64,000 nucleotides of DNA from DATAWK01 sp036267255 (lineage in GTDB: Bacteria; Acidobacteriota; Terriglobia; Terriglobales; Acidobacteriaceae). Position numbers and translations under genes: made by a program. Shown here piece by piece: positions 45,082 to 54,074 of the stretch. Every line of letters begins with the position of its first letter. Position 1 is the stretch's first letter. The DNA is taken from contig DATAWK010000041.1 of the NCBI GenBank assembly GCA_036267255.1, positions 496,001 through 560,000 on the forward strand, given 5' to 3'. Below the pieces are notes generated by a model. The model saw only the letters and a program-made list of their open reading frames with translations, was not told where the DNA came from and did not search any database.

Positions 45082-45852
45082 ATGCCTATGCGACCACGAA
45101 TCGCCATCCCGCTGCCGACAGCTAACGATGTGGAATACAACGCCCGCTCCTGGGTGCAATACGCGACTGCAGTAGAACGCGCAGGCGGAGAGGCGGTCGA
45201 GGTCGCATTGACCTTATCGCCAGCGGATATCGCGCGTCTGGCCAGCAGCTGCCAGGGAATTTTGCTTCCAGGCAGTCCAGCGGACGTAAATCCGCACAAA
45301 TACGGTGCAGAACGACAACCAGAAACAGCCCCGGCTGATCCTGCCCGTGAAAACGTGGACGAACTATTGCTGCAGGATGCTCATAATCTCTATAAGCCAT
45401 TGCTCTGCATTTGTTATGGCACGCAGTCGCTGAATGTCTGGCGAACGGGAACTCTCGTGCAGGATTTGCTGCCCATCCCTGTCAATCACAGAGCCCGTGG
45501 CGTCATTGCAGCGCATTCTGCGGCGCTGCTTCCCGGATCAAGGCTGGCGGCGATTTTGGAGGGAGCCAAAGATGTCGAGCATACCGCCGATACGCTCCGG
45601 CTTCCCGTCAACTCCAGCCATCATCAGGCAATCGGTATCCCAGGAGACGGATTGCGCGTCGTAGCTCGCTGTCCTCAGGATGGTGTCGTGGAGGCAGTCG
45701 AGGGGCAAAGTGCCGAACATTTTGTGCTGGGCCTGCAATGGCACCCGGAGCGCACGATGGAACAAAGCTCTGCTTCCTGCGTTATCTTTGCTCACTTCAT
45801 CCAAACCGCAGAGGTATGGCAGCCACGCGCAGTGCGGGAATCGATCGGGTAA
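45082..45852 (+). CDS. Gamma-glutamyl-GABA hydrolase-like peptidase C26
   Basis: A 256-residue class I glutamine amidotransferase-like hydrolase of the PuuD/peptidase C26 group. The catalytic triad is visible: Cys in PLLCICYGTQSLNVWRTGTL (about residue 113), His in LGLQWHPE and the Glu two residues later. The substrate region NSSHHQAI and the opening PLPTANDVEYN also fit. In the usual motif the residue after the nucleophile is Arg (CRG); here it is Tyr. Known members cleave gamma-glutamyl amides such as those in putrescine catabolism. No puu genes adjoin; rsmG follows after six bases. Confidence 0.88.
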   Translation: MPMRPRIAIPLPTANDVEYNARSWVQYATAVERAGGEAVEVALTLSPADIARLASSCQGILLPGSPADVNPHKYGAERQPETAPADPARENVDELLLQDAHNLYKPLLCICYGTQSLNVWRTGTLVQDLLPIPVNHRARGVIAAHSAALLPGSRLAAILEGAKDVEHTADTLRLPVNSSHHQAIGIPGDGLRVVARCPQDGVVEAVEGQSAEHFVLGLQWHPERTMEQSSASCVIFAHFIQTAEVWQPRAVRESIG

Positions 45853-45858
45853 TTCGCC

Positions 45859-46506
45859 TTGGATATAGCGCCTTTTTCACCAGAACAGATCGAAGCCTGG
45901 GCCATGCCAATGTTGTCAGGCCCGCTGCCAGCTAGCCTATGGGAGCAGTTGGCGAAGTATCTCCATCTATTGAGCCGCTGGAACCAGAAGATGAATCTAA
46001 CCGCAATTCGCAACCCACAGGAGCTGGTGGAAGTCCATCTGGCAGAGTGCCTGCGATGCGCCCAGCGATTGCCACAAGGCATTCAAACGCTTTTGGACTT
46101 TGGTTCCGGCGCCGGATTGCCGGGTATCCCGATCCAGCTTGCACGCCCGGAGATCGCCGTTACGCTGACCGAATCACAATCCAAGAAAAGTGCATTTTTG
46201 CAGGAGGCAGTGCGGGTCCTGGGTATGCACCAAAGCCACGTTTATGCAGGCCGCGTAGAGGCCATGCCCGCGGAGCAGTGCTTCGACGTCGTTACATTGC
46301 GTGCTGTGGACCAAATGGAGCAAATCCTTCCAGCAGCAATAGAACGCGTGGCACAGGGAGGCTGGTGTGTCGTGCTGACAACCGAGATGCAGATGCAGGC
46401 CATCCGCGGAGCAACGCCGGAGCTTGCATGGCAGGTGGGAGATACAATCTCAGGATCGATGCAACGCATCCTTCTCCTTGGGCAGAGGACGATAGAAACA
46501 CACTGA
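45859..46506 (+). CDS. rsmG: 16S rRNA (guanine-527-N7) methyltransferase
   Basis: Methylates G527 of 16S rRNA in the decoding region, using S-adenosylmethionine. The 215-residue protein has the family entry LSRWNQKMNLTAIRNPQELV, the SAM-binding loop TLLDFGSGAGLPGIPIQLA, then VTLTESQSKKSAFLQEAVRV and VTLRAVDQMEQIL. The start is taken at TTG 45859; ATG at 45904 would lose 15 residues before the first helix. It lies next to two parS sites and parA-parB, the conserved gidB-parA-parB order; mnmG (gidA) is 14 kb away. Confidence 0.94.
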   Translation: MDIAPFSPEQIEAWAMPMLSGPLPASLWEQLAKYLHLLSRWNQKMNLTAIRNPQELVEVHLAECLRCAQRLPQGIQTLLDFGSGAGLPGIPIQLARPEIAVTLTESQSKKSAFLQEAVRVLGMHQSHVYAGRVEAMPAEQCFDVVTLRAVDQMEQILPAAIERVAQGGWCVVLTTEMQMQAIRGATPELAWQVGDTISGSMQRILLLGQRTIETH

Positions 46507-46517
46507 CCTCAAGCATG

Positions 46518-46537
46518 CATGTTCCACGTGGAACATG
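46518..46537. promoter_or_regulatory. parS centromere site 1
   Basis: CATGTTCCACGTGGAACATG, a perfect 20-base palindrome with the core TGTTCCACGTGGAACA. This is the GTTCCACGTGGAAC form of parS, as in some delta-proteobacteria, differing from the Bacillus TGTTTCACGTGAAACA at two symmetric positions. ParB binds such sites and spreads to form the partition complex. It lies 12 bases after rsmG. Confidence 0.92.
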
Positions 46538-46566
46538 GGGTCCGTCCAGACGCTTTTATTTTTGCT

Positions 46567-46590
46567 GCATTGTTCCACGTGGAACAATGC
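46567..46590. promoter_or_regulatory. parS centromere site 2
   Basis: A perfect 24-base palindrome centred on TGTTCCACGTGGAACA (46571-46586), extended on both sides by GCAT / ATGC. The centres of the two parS sites are 51 bases apart. Both precede parA by about 230-300 bases. Confidence 0.92.
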
Positions 46591-46815
46591 CCTCCAGAGA
46601 CAGCTGGAACGAACAAGCATAAAAGTTTTCCACGGATTGGCTGTTTTTAGGCCGCTTAATCATGAGGCAATGGTGGTCGGCTAACCCCTGCATAATTGCA
46701 GCTTACGGCAATCCACGCGCCATTTCATCGGTTTCTTCCACAGATTTCGTCCGGAAATGCACAGCACGAACCCGTTGCCCGTAGTCGGTTCGTTCGATAG
46801 TCTACTTGCCAATCT

Positions 46816-47661
46816 ATGAGTAAGATCATCGCTGTCGTCAATCAGAAAGGCGGAGTGGGAAAGACCACAACCGCCATCAACCTTTCCGCTGCATTTGCGT
46901 TGGAAGGACTGAAATGCCTTTTGATCGACTGCGACCCGCAGGCAAATTCCACCGGTGGTCTCGGCTTCGAGCGAGATGGAGATCGCCATTCGGTATACGA
47001 TTTATTGCTGGGCAATGCCACAGCGCCAGATATTACCTTGGATACCAGCGTTGAGCGCCTGCGTCTGATTCCCAGCAGCAAACACCTGATTGGCGCGAAC
47101 ATCGAGTTGGTACAGGCTGAGAATCGCGCCCTCCGCTTGAAGGAAGCGATGGCGGCTGAGCGGAATAAGTACGATTTCGTGGTTCTGGACTGCCCCCCTG
47201 CGCTTGACCTGTTGACGCTAAATGCTTTGGTTGCAGCCGATTCGCTGCTGATTCCCATGCAGGCGGAGTATTTCGCCCTGGAGGGTGTCAGCGAGCTCGT
47301 GAACACTTTGGAACGTGTTCGGGATTCGCTGCATCCTGAGTTGGTGATTGAGGGGGTAGTGCTCACCATGTATGACGAGCGCACTAACTTGGCCCAACAG
47401 GTGACGGAGAACCTGCGCGGTTTCTTCGGGGACAAGCTTTTAAAGACCACCATTCCGCGCAATATCCGCGTTGCGGAGGCCCCCAGTCACGGCAAGCCTG
47501 TTCAGGCCTATGATGCTCGTTCGCGGGGTGCGGAAAGCTATATGGAATTGGCCCGTGAGATTCTGGAACGGAACAAAATCGAAAGTCCGCGCCACAAGGA
47601 ACGCAAGGCCACAGCCGCACGGCACAAGGAAACCAAAGTGCGCTTCTGGCCGTACACCTGA
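46816..47661 (+). CDS. parA: Chromosome partitioning ATPase ParA (Soj)
   Basis: Walker-type ATPase that, with ParB, drives segregation of the origin region by dynamic DNA binding. The 281-residue protein starts MSKIIAVVNQKGGVGKTTTA with the deviant Walker A KGGVGKTT. It continues LLIDCDPQANSTGGLG, VLDCPPALDLLTLNALVAAD and IPRNIRVAEAPSHGKPVQAY, all ParA landmarks. The last 25 residues (ESPRHKERKATAARHKETK) are an extra basic tail beyond the usual 250-260. It is followed 143 bases later by parB. Confidence 0.96.
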   Translation: MSKIIAVVNQKGGVGKTTTAINLSAAFALEGLKCLLIDCDPQANSTGGLGFERDGDRHSVYDLLLGNATAPDITLDTSVERLRLIPSSKHLIGANIELVQAENRALRLKEAMAAERNKYDFVVLDCPPALDLLTLNALVAADSLLIPMQAEYFALEGVSELVNTLERVRDSLHPELVIEGVVLTMYDERTNLAQQVTENLRGFFGDKLLKTTIPRNIRVAEAPSHGKPVQAYDARSRGAESYMELAREILERNKIESPRHKERKATAARHKETKVRFWPYT

Positions 47662-47804
47662 TTCCGTAAACCCGATTCTGGATACGCCGGATAAGTTCCG
47701 CGCATATCCTGTTTGTCATCTGCCAGTTGGAAATTGAGCAGATGTTTCGTACCTCGCAGTACTTTAAAGCTTTATCGCATTGATTTTCGGAGGTTTGCCA
47801 ACTC

Positions 47805-48752
47805 ATGTCCGCCGTAACGCAATCCCCAGATACCGCGAAAGATGCCAACAAACGTCGTGCCCTTGGCAAGGGGCTGGAATCGTTGCTCCCCAGTCGCTCG
47901 GCATCCACCAAACCTGCCATGACATCCGCACTTGCAACATCGCCAGAGGCTGGCGGGAAGCCGCGCGATATTCCTGTCGAGCTGATAGACAGAAACCCCT
48001 ATCAGACGCGAAGTAAGGTGGACGCGGTACAGTTGGACGAACTTTCCCGCTCCATTGCTGCGACGGGTGTCGTTCAGCCCATTGTGGTGCGGCCGCTGCC
48101 GACTGGCCGTTTTCAACTGATCGCCGGGGAGCGTCGCTGGCTGGCGTCACAAAAGGCAGGCAAGGACACCGTTCCCGCCATCCTGCGTCAGGTTTCCGAC
48201 GAGCAGGCGATGGAGATGACCATCGTTGAAAACCTGCAGCGCGCGGACCTGAACGCAATGGAACAGGCGCGTGCATACGATCGCCTGAGCCGGGACTTCA
48301 AAATGACACAGGAGCAAATGGCGCAGCGCACGGGAAAAGACCGCGCTACGGTTTCCAATTTTCTGCGTCTGCTACGTTTGCCGCTGGAGGTGCAGGGCAA
48401 GGTTGAGGCCGGGGATCTGACCTTTGGCCATGCGCGCACACTTCTGGCGCTGGAGTCGCCGGATTCGATCCTGAAGGCCGCCAGCAAGATAACAGCGCTG
48501 TCCATGTCTGTCCGGCAGACGGAAACGTATGTCCAGGGCCTGCTCAACCCAGAAAAGCATGCGAAGGATGGCGAAGATAAGACGAAAATTCAACCCCAAG
48601 ATCCCAACGTACGGGAAGCGCAGGATCGCTTGCAGCGTGCACTGGGACTTAAGGTTCGCGTGGAAGACAAACGTGGCAAAGGCCGCGTTGTGATTGAGTA
48701 TTCAGGCCTGGAAGATTTCGATGCCCTGATGACAGCTATCGCTGGAGAATGA
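47805..48752 (+). CDS. parB: Chromosome partitioning protein ParB
   Basis: Sequence-specific CTPase that loads at parS and slides along DNA. The 315-residue chain has the ParA-activating N-terminus (KRRALGKGLESLLPSR), the conserved VELIDRNPYQTR, the CTP-binding box LIAGERRWLASQKAG, and ENLQRADLNAMEQARAYDRL. A helix-turn-helix (MTQEQMAQRTGKDRATVSNF, then LRLLRLP) and a C-terminal dimerisation segment follow. The ribosome binding site CGGAGG precedes the ATG. The two parS sites lie upstream of parA. Residue GERRW in place of GERRxR is normal variation. Confidence 0.95.
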   Translation: MSAVTQSPDTAKDANKRRALGKGLESLLPSRSASTKPAMTSALATSPEAGGKPRDIPVELIDRNPYQTRSKVDAVQLDELSRSIAATGVVQPIVVRPLPTGRFQLIAGERRWLASQKAGKDTVPAILRQVSDEQAMEMTIVENLQRADLNAMEQARAYDRLSRDFKMTQEQMAQRTGKDRATVSNFLRLLRLPLEVQGKVEAGDLTFGHARTLLALESPDSILKAASKITALSMSVRQTETYVQGLLNPEKHAKDGEDKTKIQPQDPNVREAQDRLQRALGLKVRVEDKRGKGRVVIEYSGLEDFDALMTAIAGE

Positions 48753-48787
48753 ACGAGCCTATCTTTTAAACTTGCGAGCGCTGCATG

Positions 48788-48826
48788 GCTGTCCGGATGT
48801 GGACAGCCATTTTCGAAAATGGACAC
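48788..48826 (+). promoter_or_regulatory. Double-dyad upstream element (putative enhancer site)
   Basis: Inverted repeat TGTCC-N6-GGACA (48790-48805) followed by the perfect 16-base palindrome CCATTTTCGAAAATGG (48807-48822) and ACAC. The element starts 36 bases after parB and ends 84 bases before the sigma-54-type promoter. It is the counterpart, in the same orientation relative to the genes, of the element at 12666-12705, with about 33 of 40 positions agreeing. Confidence 0.67.
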
Positions 48827-48910
48827 TGGCGGCTGCTTCACTATGTTTAAGATGTTTAAATATCTCATTTATTTTAAGTAACTTATCATCGATATATTGA
48901 ATTCAGCAGA

Positions 48911-48926
48911 TGGCACAGCGATTGCC
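48911..48926 (+). promoter_or_regulatory. Candidate sigma-54 (-24/-12) promoter of the second ADOP operon
   Basis: TGGCACAGCGATTGCC matches TGGCACG-N4-TTGCW at TGGCAC and TTGC, with GG and GC exactly 12 apart. The -12 end is about 42 bases from the ATG of the first ADOP gene, as at the other operon (39). The two promoters differ at several unconserved positions. Confidence 0.7.
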
Positions 48927-48967
48927 TGTACAGAGTGCGGATATCTAGTTTGTTGCGAGGGCTCCGT

Positions 48968-51514
48968 ATGCAATTGTTTGGTCGCCTGTCCCAGGACATT
49001 CGCTTTGCGCTGCGCCAGCTACGCAAGTCACCCGCCTTTGCGCTGACGGCTGTCCTGACGCTGGCACTTGGCATTGGCGCGAATACGGCGATCTTTTCGC
49101 TGATTCATCAAGCACTGCTGAGCAGCCTGCCCGTGCCCAATCCCCAGCAACTGATGATGCTGCAATACAGCGGCGCGGAAGAAGGATGGGCGCGCACCTG
49201 GATGTCCGATGGTCCAGGGGCACATACTGCCTTCTCCTATCCGATGTATCGCGATCTGCGCGACAAGAACACCAGCTTCCAGGGATTACTGGCAATGGTG
49301 CCGGCGGACCTGACCGTGAGTGCAGGCAACCACGCCGAGCGCGTTGATGGAGAGTTGGTATCAGGTAACTATTTTCAGACGCTGGGAGTACGGCCAGCAC
49401 TGGGACGGCTGCTGTTGCCGTCCGATGAGACAGCGCAGAATGCCAATCCAGTCGCGGTGTTGAGCTTTGCCTACTGGCAGGCACGCTTTGCCATGAACCC
49501 CGCTGTGTTGCACCAGACGATCCATATCAACAGTTATCCATTCACTGTGGTTGGGGTCGCAGCGCCAGGCTTTCATAGCGTAGCGGAAGGTGCTACGCCC
49601 GATGTCTTTCTTCCCGTAACGATGGAGCCGGAAGCAATGCCAGGCATGAGCGATCTAACAGCTCGTCGCACACGCTGGTTGATTCTGGTGGGCCGTTTGA
49701 AGCCGGACATTACGCCGCAGCAGGCAGAGGCCAGCCTGCAGCCTATGTGGATGAGTCTGCGCCGCATGGAACTGGAGCAGATTAGTGACCGTAGCGTTCA
49801 CCTGAGCGCGGGTTTTCTTAAGACCCACTTGAAACTGGTTCCCAGCGCCGGAGGACCTTCTGGTATACGCGACGATTTAAAAACGCCGCTCTACACATTG
49901 GCAGTACTGGCAACGTTGGTGTTGTTGCTGGCATGCCTCAATCTGGCCAGCCTGCTGTTGGTGCGCGCTGCTGGCCGCACCAAGGAAATGGCCGTTCGCA
50001 GCGCGCTGGGTGCGGGGCGATGGCAAATTGTGCGGCAGATGTTGTTGGAAGGATTTGTTCTCGGCATGGCTGGGGGAACATTGGGTGCGCTACTTGCTCC
50101 CAGCGCAATTGCCTGGTATCTGCGCGCCGGAATGACTGCCAGCAATACCGGTGAGATGCCCTTCTCCGCGCATTTGGATATCTCGATGCTGCTGTTCAAC
50201 TTTGGTGTTGCATTTCTGGCGAGCCTGCTCTTCAGTCTGGCTCCAGCATTACAGTTTGCGCGGCCTGATCTGAGCGCGGTGATGAACCAGCAGAAATCGA
50301 CAGCCAGTGGCGGAGCCACGCGTGCGCGTCGCGTATTGGTGGCCACGCAGTTCAGCTTCAGTCTGTTGTTGTTGGTGGGTGCAGGATTATTTGCGGCCAC
50401 GCTCTACAACCTTAAAAACCTGCGCACTGGATTTGCGACCAGTCACATACTCACGTTCTCAATTGACCCCAGCATGGCTGGCTACAAGTCGAACAATATT
50501 CCAGCTGTGTATGACCGATTGCTGGCGGCATTGGCAGCGCAGCCCGGTGTGCGCTCGACAGCTGCAACCACCATGACATTGCTTGGCCACGACAGCGCCA
50601 GTGCCAACATTACGGTGGGCGGGTATACGCCGAAGGGCAATGAGAACATGAACAGCGAGATTGCTGAGGTCAGTCCTGGATACTTCTCTACGCTGGAGAT
50701 TCCGGTTCTTGCCGGGCGAGGCATTGCCGACCATGACACGGCCACCAGCCAGCAGATAGCGGTTGTGAACGAGTCCTTCGCGAAACACTACTTCGGCACG
50801 CCGGCAAAAGCGATTGGCCAGGTCTTTGGCTTTGGCGGCCCTCCCGATGTCAAGCTGAACTTCACCATTGCAGGCGTTGTAGGCGACACGCACGCAAGAA
50901 GTCTACGAGAGAAAATCGTACCGCTGATTTATCTGCCGTATACGCAATGGAATACTTTTCCTGACGGGCCATTAGGTGAAATGGCGGTCTATGTTCACAC
51001 CTGGCAGCCACCAGCCGCAGCGGCCGACAGTGTGCGCCGCGCCGTGCACTCCATCGATGCAAACCTGGCCATTGCGCAGATGCACACGATGGACGAGCAG
51101 ATCGATCAGGATACGTCGACAGAACGAGTTGTTGCGACACTGTCGATGTTCTTCGCAGGGCTGGCAACGCTGCTGTCGGCAATTGGTCTCTACGGTGTGC
51201 TGGCATATGCCACGGCGCAGAGAATTCGCGAGATTGCCGTGCGCATGGCGTTAGGTGCGCAACGTAAGCAGGTTTTGTGGCTGATTCTGCAAGAGGTGGT
51301 GTTGCTGGCTGGAATCGGCATTGCCGTGGCTGTGCCCATATCGCTGCTGCTGGCTCGGGGTGTGCAGGAGCAACTCTATGGGCTTTCCAGTTACAGTCCC
51401 TTTGCGTACTTGGCCAGCATCGTTTTTCTTGGGGCAATTGCGTTGCTGGCTGGATATATTCCCGCACGACGCGCAGCCAGCGTAGACCCGATGCAGGCAT
51501 TGCGCAGTGAATAA
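48968..51514 (+). CDS. ADOP-family orphan ABC permease (first gene of second operon)
   Basis: An 848-residue duplicated permease. From the ATG at 48968 it reads MQLFGRLSQDIRFALRQLRK, with GAGGG seven bases upstream; a GTG start at 48935 would place the coding region just ten bases after the predicted promoter and is less likely. The helix, periplasmic domain, bundle (TLVLLLACLNLASLLLVRAA), second helix (VLVATQFSFSLLLLVGAGLF) and C-terminal bundle follow. The coupling loop QRIREIAVRMALGAQRKQVL and terminus ARRAASVDPMQALRSE are typical. It is the promoter-proximal gene of a cluster controlled by a sigma-54-type promoter and the double dyad. No ATPase domain is present. Confidence 0.94.
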   Translation: MQLFGRLSQDIRFALRQLRKSPAFALTAVLTLALGIGANTAIFSLIHQALLSSLPVPNPQQLMMLQYSGAEEGWARTWMSDGPGAHTAFSYPMYRDLRDKNTSFQGLLAMVPADLTVSAGNHAERVDGELVSGNYFQTLGVRPALGRLLLPSDETAQNANPVAVLSFAYWQARFAMNPAVLHQTIHINSYPFTVVGVAAPGFHSVAEGATPDVFLPVTMEPEAMPGMSDLTARRTRWLILVGRLKPDITPQQAEASLQPMWMSLRRMELEQISDRSVHLSAGFLKTHLKLVPSAGGPSGIRDDLKTPLYTLAVLATLVLLLACLNLASLLLVRAAGRTKEMAVRSALGAGRWQIVRQMLLEGFVLGMAGGTLGALLAPSAIAWYLRAGMTASNTGEMPFSAHLDISMLLFNFGVAFLASLLFSLAPALQFARPDLSAVMNQQKSTASGGATRARRVLVATQFSFSLLLLVGAGLFAATLYNLKNLRTGFATSHILTFSIDPSMAGYKSNNIPAVYDRLLAALAAQPGVRSTAATTMTLLGHDSASANITVGGYTPKGNENMNSEIAEVSPGYFSTLEIPVLAGRGIADHDTATSQQIAVVNESFAKHYFGTPAKAIGQVFGFGGPPDVKLNFTIAGVVGDTHARSLREKIVPLIYLPYTQWNTFPDGPLGEMAVYVHTWQPPAAAADSVRRAVHSIDANLAIAQMHTMDEQIDQDTSTERVVATLSMFFAGLATLLSAIGLYGVLAYATAQRIREIAVRMALGAQRKQVLWLILQEVVLLAGIGIAVAVPISLLLARGVQEQLYGLSSYSPFAYLASIVFLGAIALLAGYIPARRAASVDPMQALRSE

Positions 51515-51587
51515 CAAGATTTAGTCAAAAAGCCGAGTGCCTAATTTTAGAGGCCACGAACATCGAGTGGAGATATCGGGAGCGACC

Positions 51588-54074
51588 ATGTCTAACCTAT
51601 GGCAAGACCTTCGTTACGCTGTGCGCCAGTTGCGCAAATCACTCGGCTTCTCGCTGACAGCCATCCTTACATTGGCGTTGGGCATTGGCGCTACGACGGC
51701 GATCTTTTCCGTGGTCGACGGTGTGCTGCTGCGCCCGTTGCCGTTTCACGATCCAAGCCGACTGATGGCCCTCGGCGACAGCCTGCAGGGAGTTCCCGGT
51801 ATGTCAGGATTGGCAGGCGTTACCGCACCAGATATTGTTGCCTATGCGCGCGATACGCACGCGTTTGCGGACCTTGGTGGCTACCAGTCGACCGGATATG
51901 AACTTTCCGGTGCCGGAGAACCAGCTCAGGTGAACGCAGCCCGGCTCAGCGCCAGCATTTTTCCCACGCTTGGAGTTGCGCCGCTTCTTGGCAGGGTCTT
52001 CACGCAGCAGGAGGACGACCAGAGCCAGCAAGTCGTTGTGCTCAGCTATTCGCTTTGGAATAGTCGCTTCCATGGCGATCCCAACATTCTTGGCAAGAAA
52101 ATCTTGCTGGCGCGCAAACCCTATATTGTTATCGGCGTGATGCCACGCAATTTTGAGTTCCCATTGATCCCTGGACATCTGAATCGCAGCGAGCTCTGGG
52201 TTCCTTTAAGCCTGACCCAGAGCGAACTGACGCAGGGAGTCGACTCCTGGGACTTTCAGATGATGGGCCGCCTTAAACCCGGAATCACTGCCGCGCAGGC
52301 AGTCACGGATGCCGATCGAGTCGCGGGCGAGATCATGCGCAATTATCCGGCTTATATGAGAAGCCTGCATATTTATGTGATCGTGACACCGTTGCGAGCA
52401 GAAACGGTTGCCCAGGCTCAACCCTTGATTCACATCCTCTTTCTGGCGGTGTTTGTAGTTTTGCTGATTGCATGTGCCAATCTAGCGGGGTTATTGCTGG
52501 TCCGTGCCATTCGCCGCCGCCGGGAGACAGCGGTGCGTCTTGCACTGGGATCGAGTACCGGTACGTTGATGCGACAAGCGTTACTGGAAAGTCTGGTGCT
52601 TAGCGTGAGTGGCGGCGTGCTGGGCATCTTGCTTGCCGGAATCGCGTTGCATGTATCCATCAGCCTGTTACCTGAGACATTGCCGCGTATTGACGACATC
52701 CGGCTGAACTGGGTGGTGGTTGTATTCGCAATGTTACTTGCAATCATGACTGGCATTCTTTGTGCGCTTGCTCCAGCTTTCGCTGCTATCCATACCAGCA
52801 TGAACGAGGCGCTGAAAGAAGGTGGTCGCAGCGGTAGCGCCGGAGGTGGCCATGCACGGTTGCGTTCCATACTTGTAATTTCGGAAGTTGCTGTCGCTCT
52901 GGTGCTGCTGATTGCATCCGGCTTGTTGCTGCGCAGCTTTCAAAAAATGCGCGATGTGGATCTGGGGTTTCAGCCGCAGCACATCGTCATGGCTTCGTAT
53001 AGCTTGCCCCAGCAAAAATACACTACTCAAGCGTCGGTGGACGCGTTCAACCGCGAACTTCTGCGCCGGTTGCAACAACTTCCCGGAGCGGAATCCGTTG
53101 GGCTATCTTCGTCGCTCCCGATGTCAGGAGGGATAAGCAACAATGCGTTCATTGTTGACGGCTATGTGCAACCAAAAGGCGCGATTGTGAATCTCGCAGA
53201 TACCCCACTGGTCGAAGGCGATTACTTCCAGACCATGGGGATTCCGCTTCTGCGCGGCCGCTTTTTCACCGAATCTGACAATGCCACGGCACAACTGGCA
53301 GTCGTGGTCAACCACAAGCTGGCCGAGCATTACTGGCCTGGGCAAAGTCCTCTCGGTAAACGCCTGCGCATCGGTACCGAACAGCTCCAAACTCCGTGGC
53401 TCACCGTCGTGGGCGAAGTTGCCGATGTGAAGAGTGGCGCCCCTGACGGAGATACGAACGAAGAGTTTTACCAGCCGGTCGCGCAGACGGAAGCCTCTAT
53501 CGGCGCGCTCGGCAGGCCGGATGATATCAACGGAAATGGAATGTCGGTTGCGCTGCGCACCGCGTTGCCGCCGGAGATGATGGAAAACTCCCTGCGTGCG
53601 GTGTTTCATTCCCTCGATCCCCAACTTGCGATCACGCAGGTACAGAGCATGGAGCAAGCAGTTTCCGACACCGAAGCTCCGCGCCGTTTCAACACCACGA
53701 TCATCACGGTCTTTGCGCTGGTCGCAGTGCTGCTGGCAATTCTGGGCATCTACAGCGTGATTGCATTTTCTGTCGCGTCGCGTACACAGGAGATGGCCAT
53801 CCGCATGGCTCTGGGGTCGCCCCGCTCTGGCATCATTGGGCTGGTCCTTGGCTCCGGGGCACGCCTCGCCGGCATTGGTTGTTGTATTGGAGTGGTGGGA
53901 GCGATCGTCGCCGCGCGACTTATACGTTCCCTCTTATTTCAGGTTCAGCCTTTCGATCCACTTGTTGTAATCTGTGCCGCCGTTGTCATTCTGCTGTTGG
54001 CACTTGTTGCGTCGGCATTGCCAGCAAGACGCGCAGCTTCGATTGATCCCATGCAGGCATTGAGAAGTGAATAA
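51588..54074 (+). CDS. ADOP-family orphan ABC permease (second gene of second operon)
   Basis: An 828-residue duplicated permease starting MSNLWQDLRYAVRQLRKSLG at ATG 51588, with GGGAG upstream. The frame opens earlier (51537) but that part has no ribosome binding site and falls outside the conserved ADOP start. Sections include a first helix (AILTLALGIGATTAIFSVVD), ILFLAVFVVLLIACANLAGL, LVISEVAVALVLLIASGLLL and the final ARRAASIDPMQALRSE. The coupling loop reads RTQEMAIRMALGSPRSGIIG. It follows the previous ADOP gene by 73 bases. A region of about 450 bases with an inverted repeat comes after it. Confidence 0.94.
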   Translation: MSNLWQDLRYAVRQLRKSLGFSLTAILTLALGIGATTAIFSVVDGVLLRPLPFHDPSRLMALGDSLQGVPGMSGLAGVTAPDIVAYARDTHAFADLGGYQSTGYELSGAGEPAQVNAARLSASIFPTLGVAPLLGRVFTQQEDDQSQQVVVLSYSLWNSRFHGDPNILGKKILLARKPYIVIGVMPRNFEFPLIPGHLNRSELWVPLSLTQSELTQGVDSWDFQMMGRLKPGITAAQAVTDADRVAGEIMRNYPAYMRSLHIYVIVTPLRAETVAQAQPLIHILFLAVFVVLLIACANLAGLLLVRAIRRRRETAVRLALGSSTGTLMRQALLESLVLSVSGGVLGILLAGIALHVSISLLPETLPRIDDIRLNWVVVVFAMLLAIMTGILCALAPAFAAIHTSMNEALKEGGRSGSAGGGHARLRSILVISEVAVALVLLIASGLLLRSFQKMRDVDLGFQPQHIVMASYSLPQQKYTTQASVDAFNRELLRRLQQLPGAESVGLSSSLPMSGGISNNAFIVDGYVQPKGAIVNLADTPLVEGDYFQTMGIPLLRGRFFTESDNATAQLAVVVNHKLAEHYWPGQSPLGKRLRIGTEQLQTPWLTVVGEVADVKSGAPDGDTNEEFYQPVAQTEASIGALGRPDDINGNGMSVALRTALPPEMMENSLRAVFHSLDPQLAITQVQSMEQAVSDTEAPRRFNTTIITVFALVAVLLAILGIYSVIAFSVASRTQEMAIRMALGSPRSGIIGLVLGSGARLAGIGCCIGVVGAIVAARLIRSLLFQVQPFDPLVVICAAVVILLLALVASALPARRAASIDPMQALRSE

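Larger units (their letters stand above)
46507..46815. other. rsmG-parA intergenic region with two parS sites
   Basis: A 309-base gap holding the two parS palindromes at 46518 and 46567. The rest carries the parA leader and three weak DnaA-box-like words (for example TTTTCCACG near 46626). No gene is seen. Confidence 0.6.
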
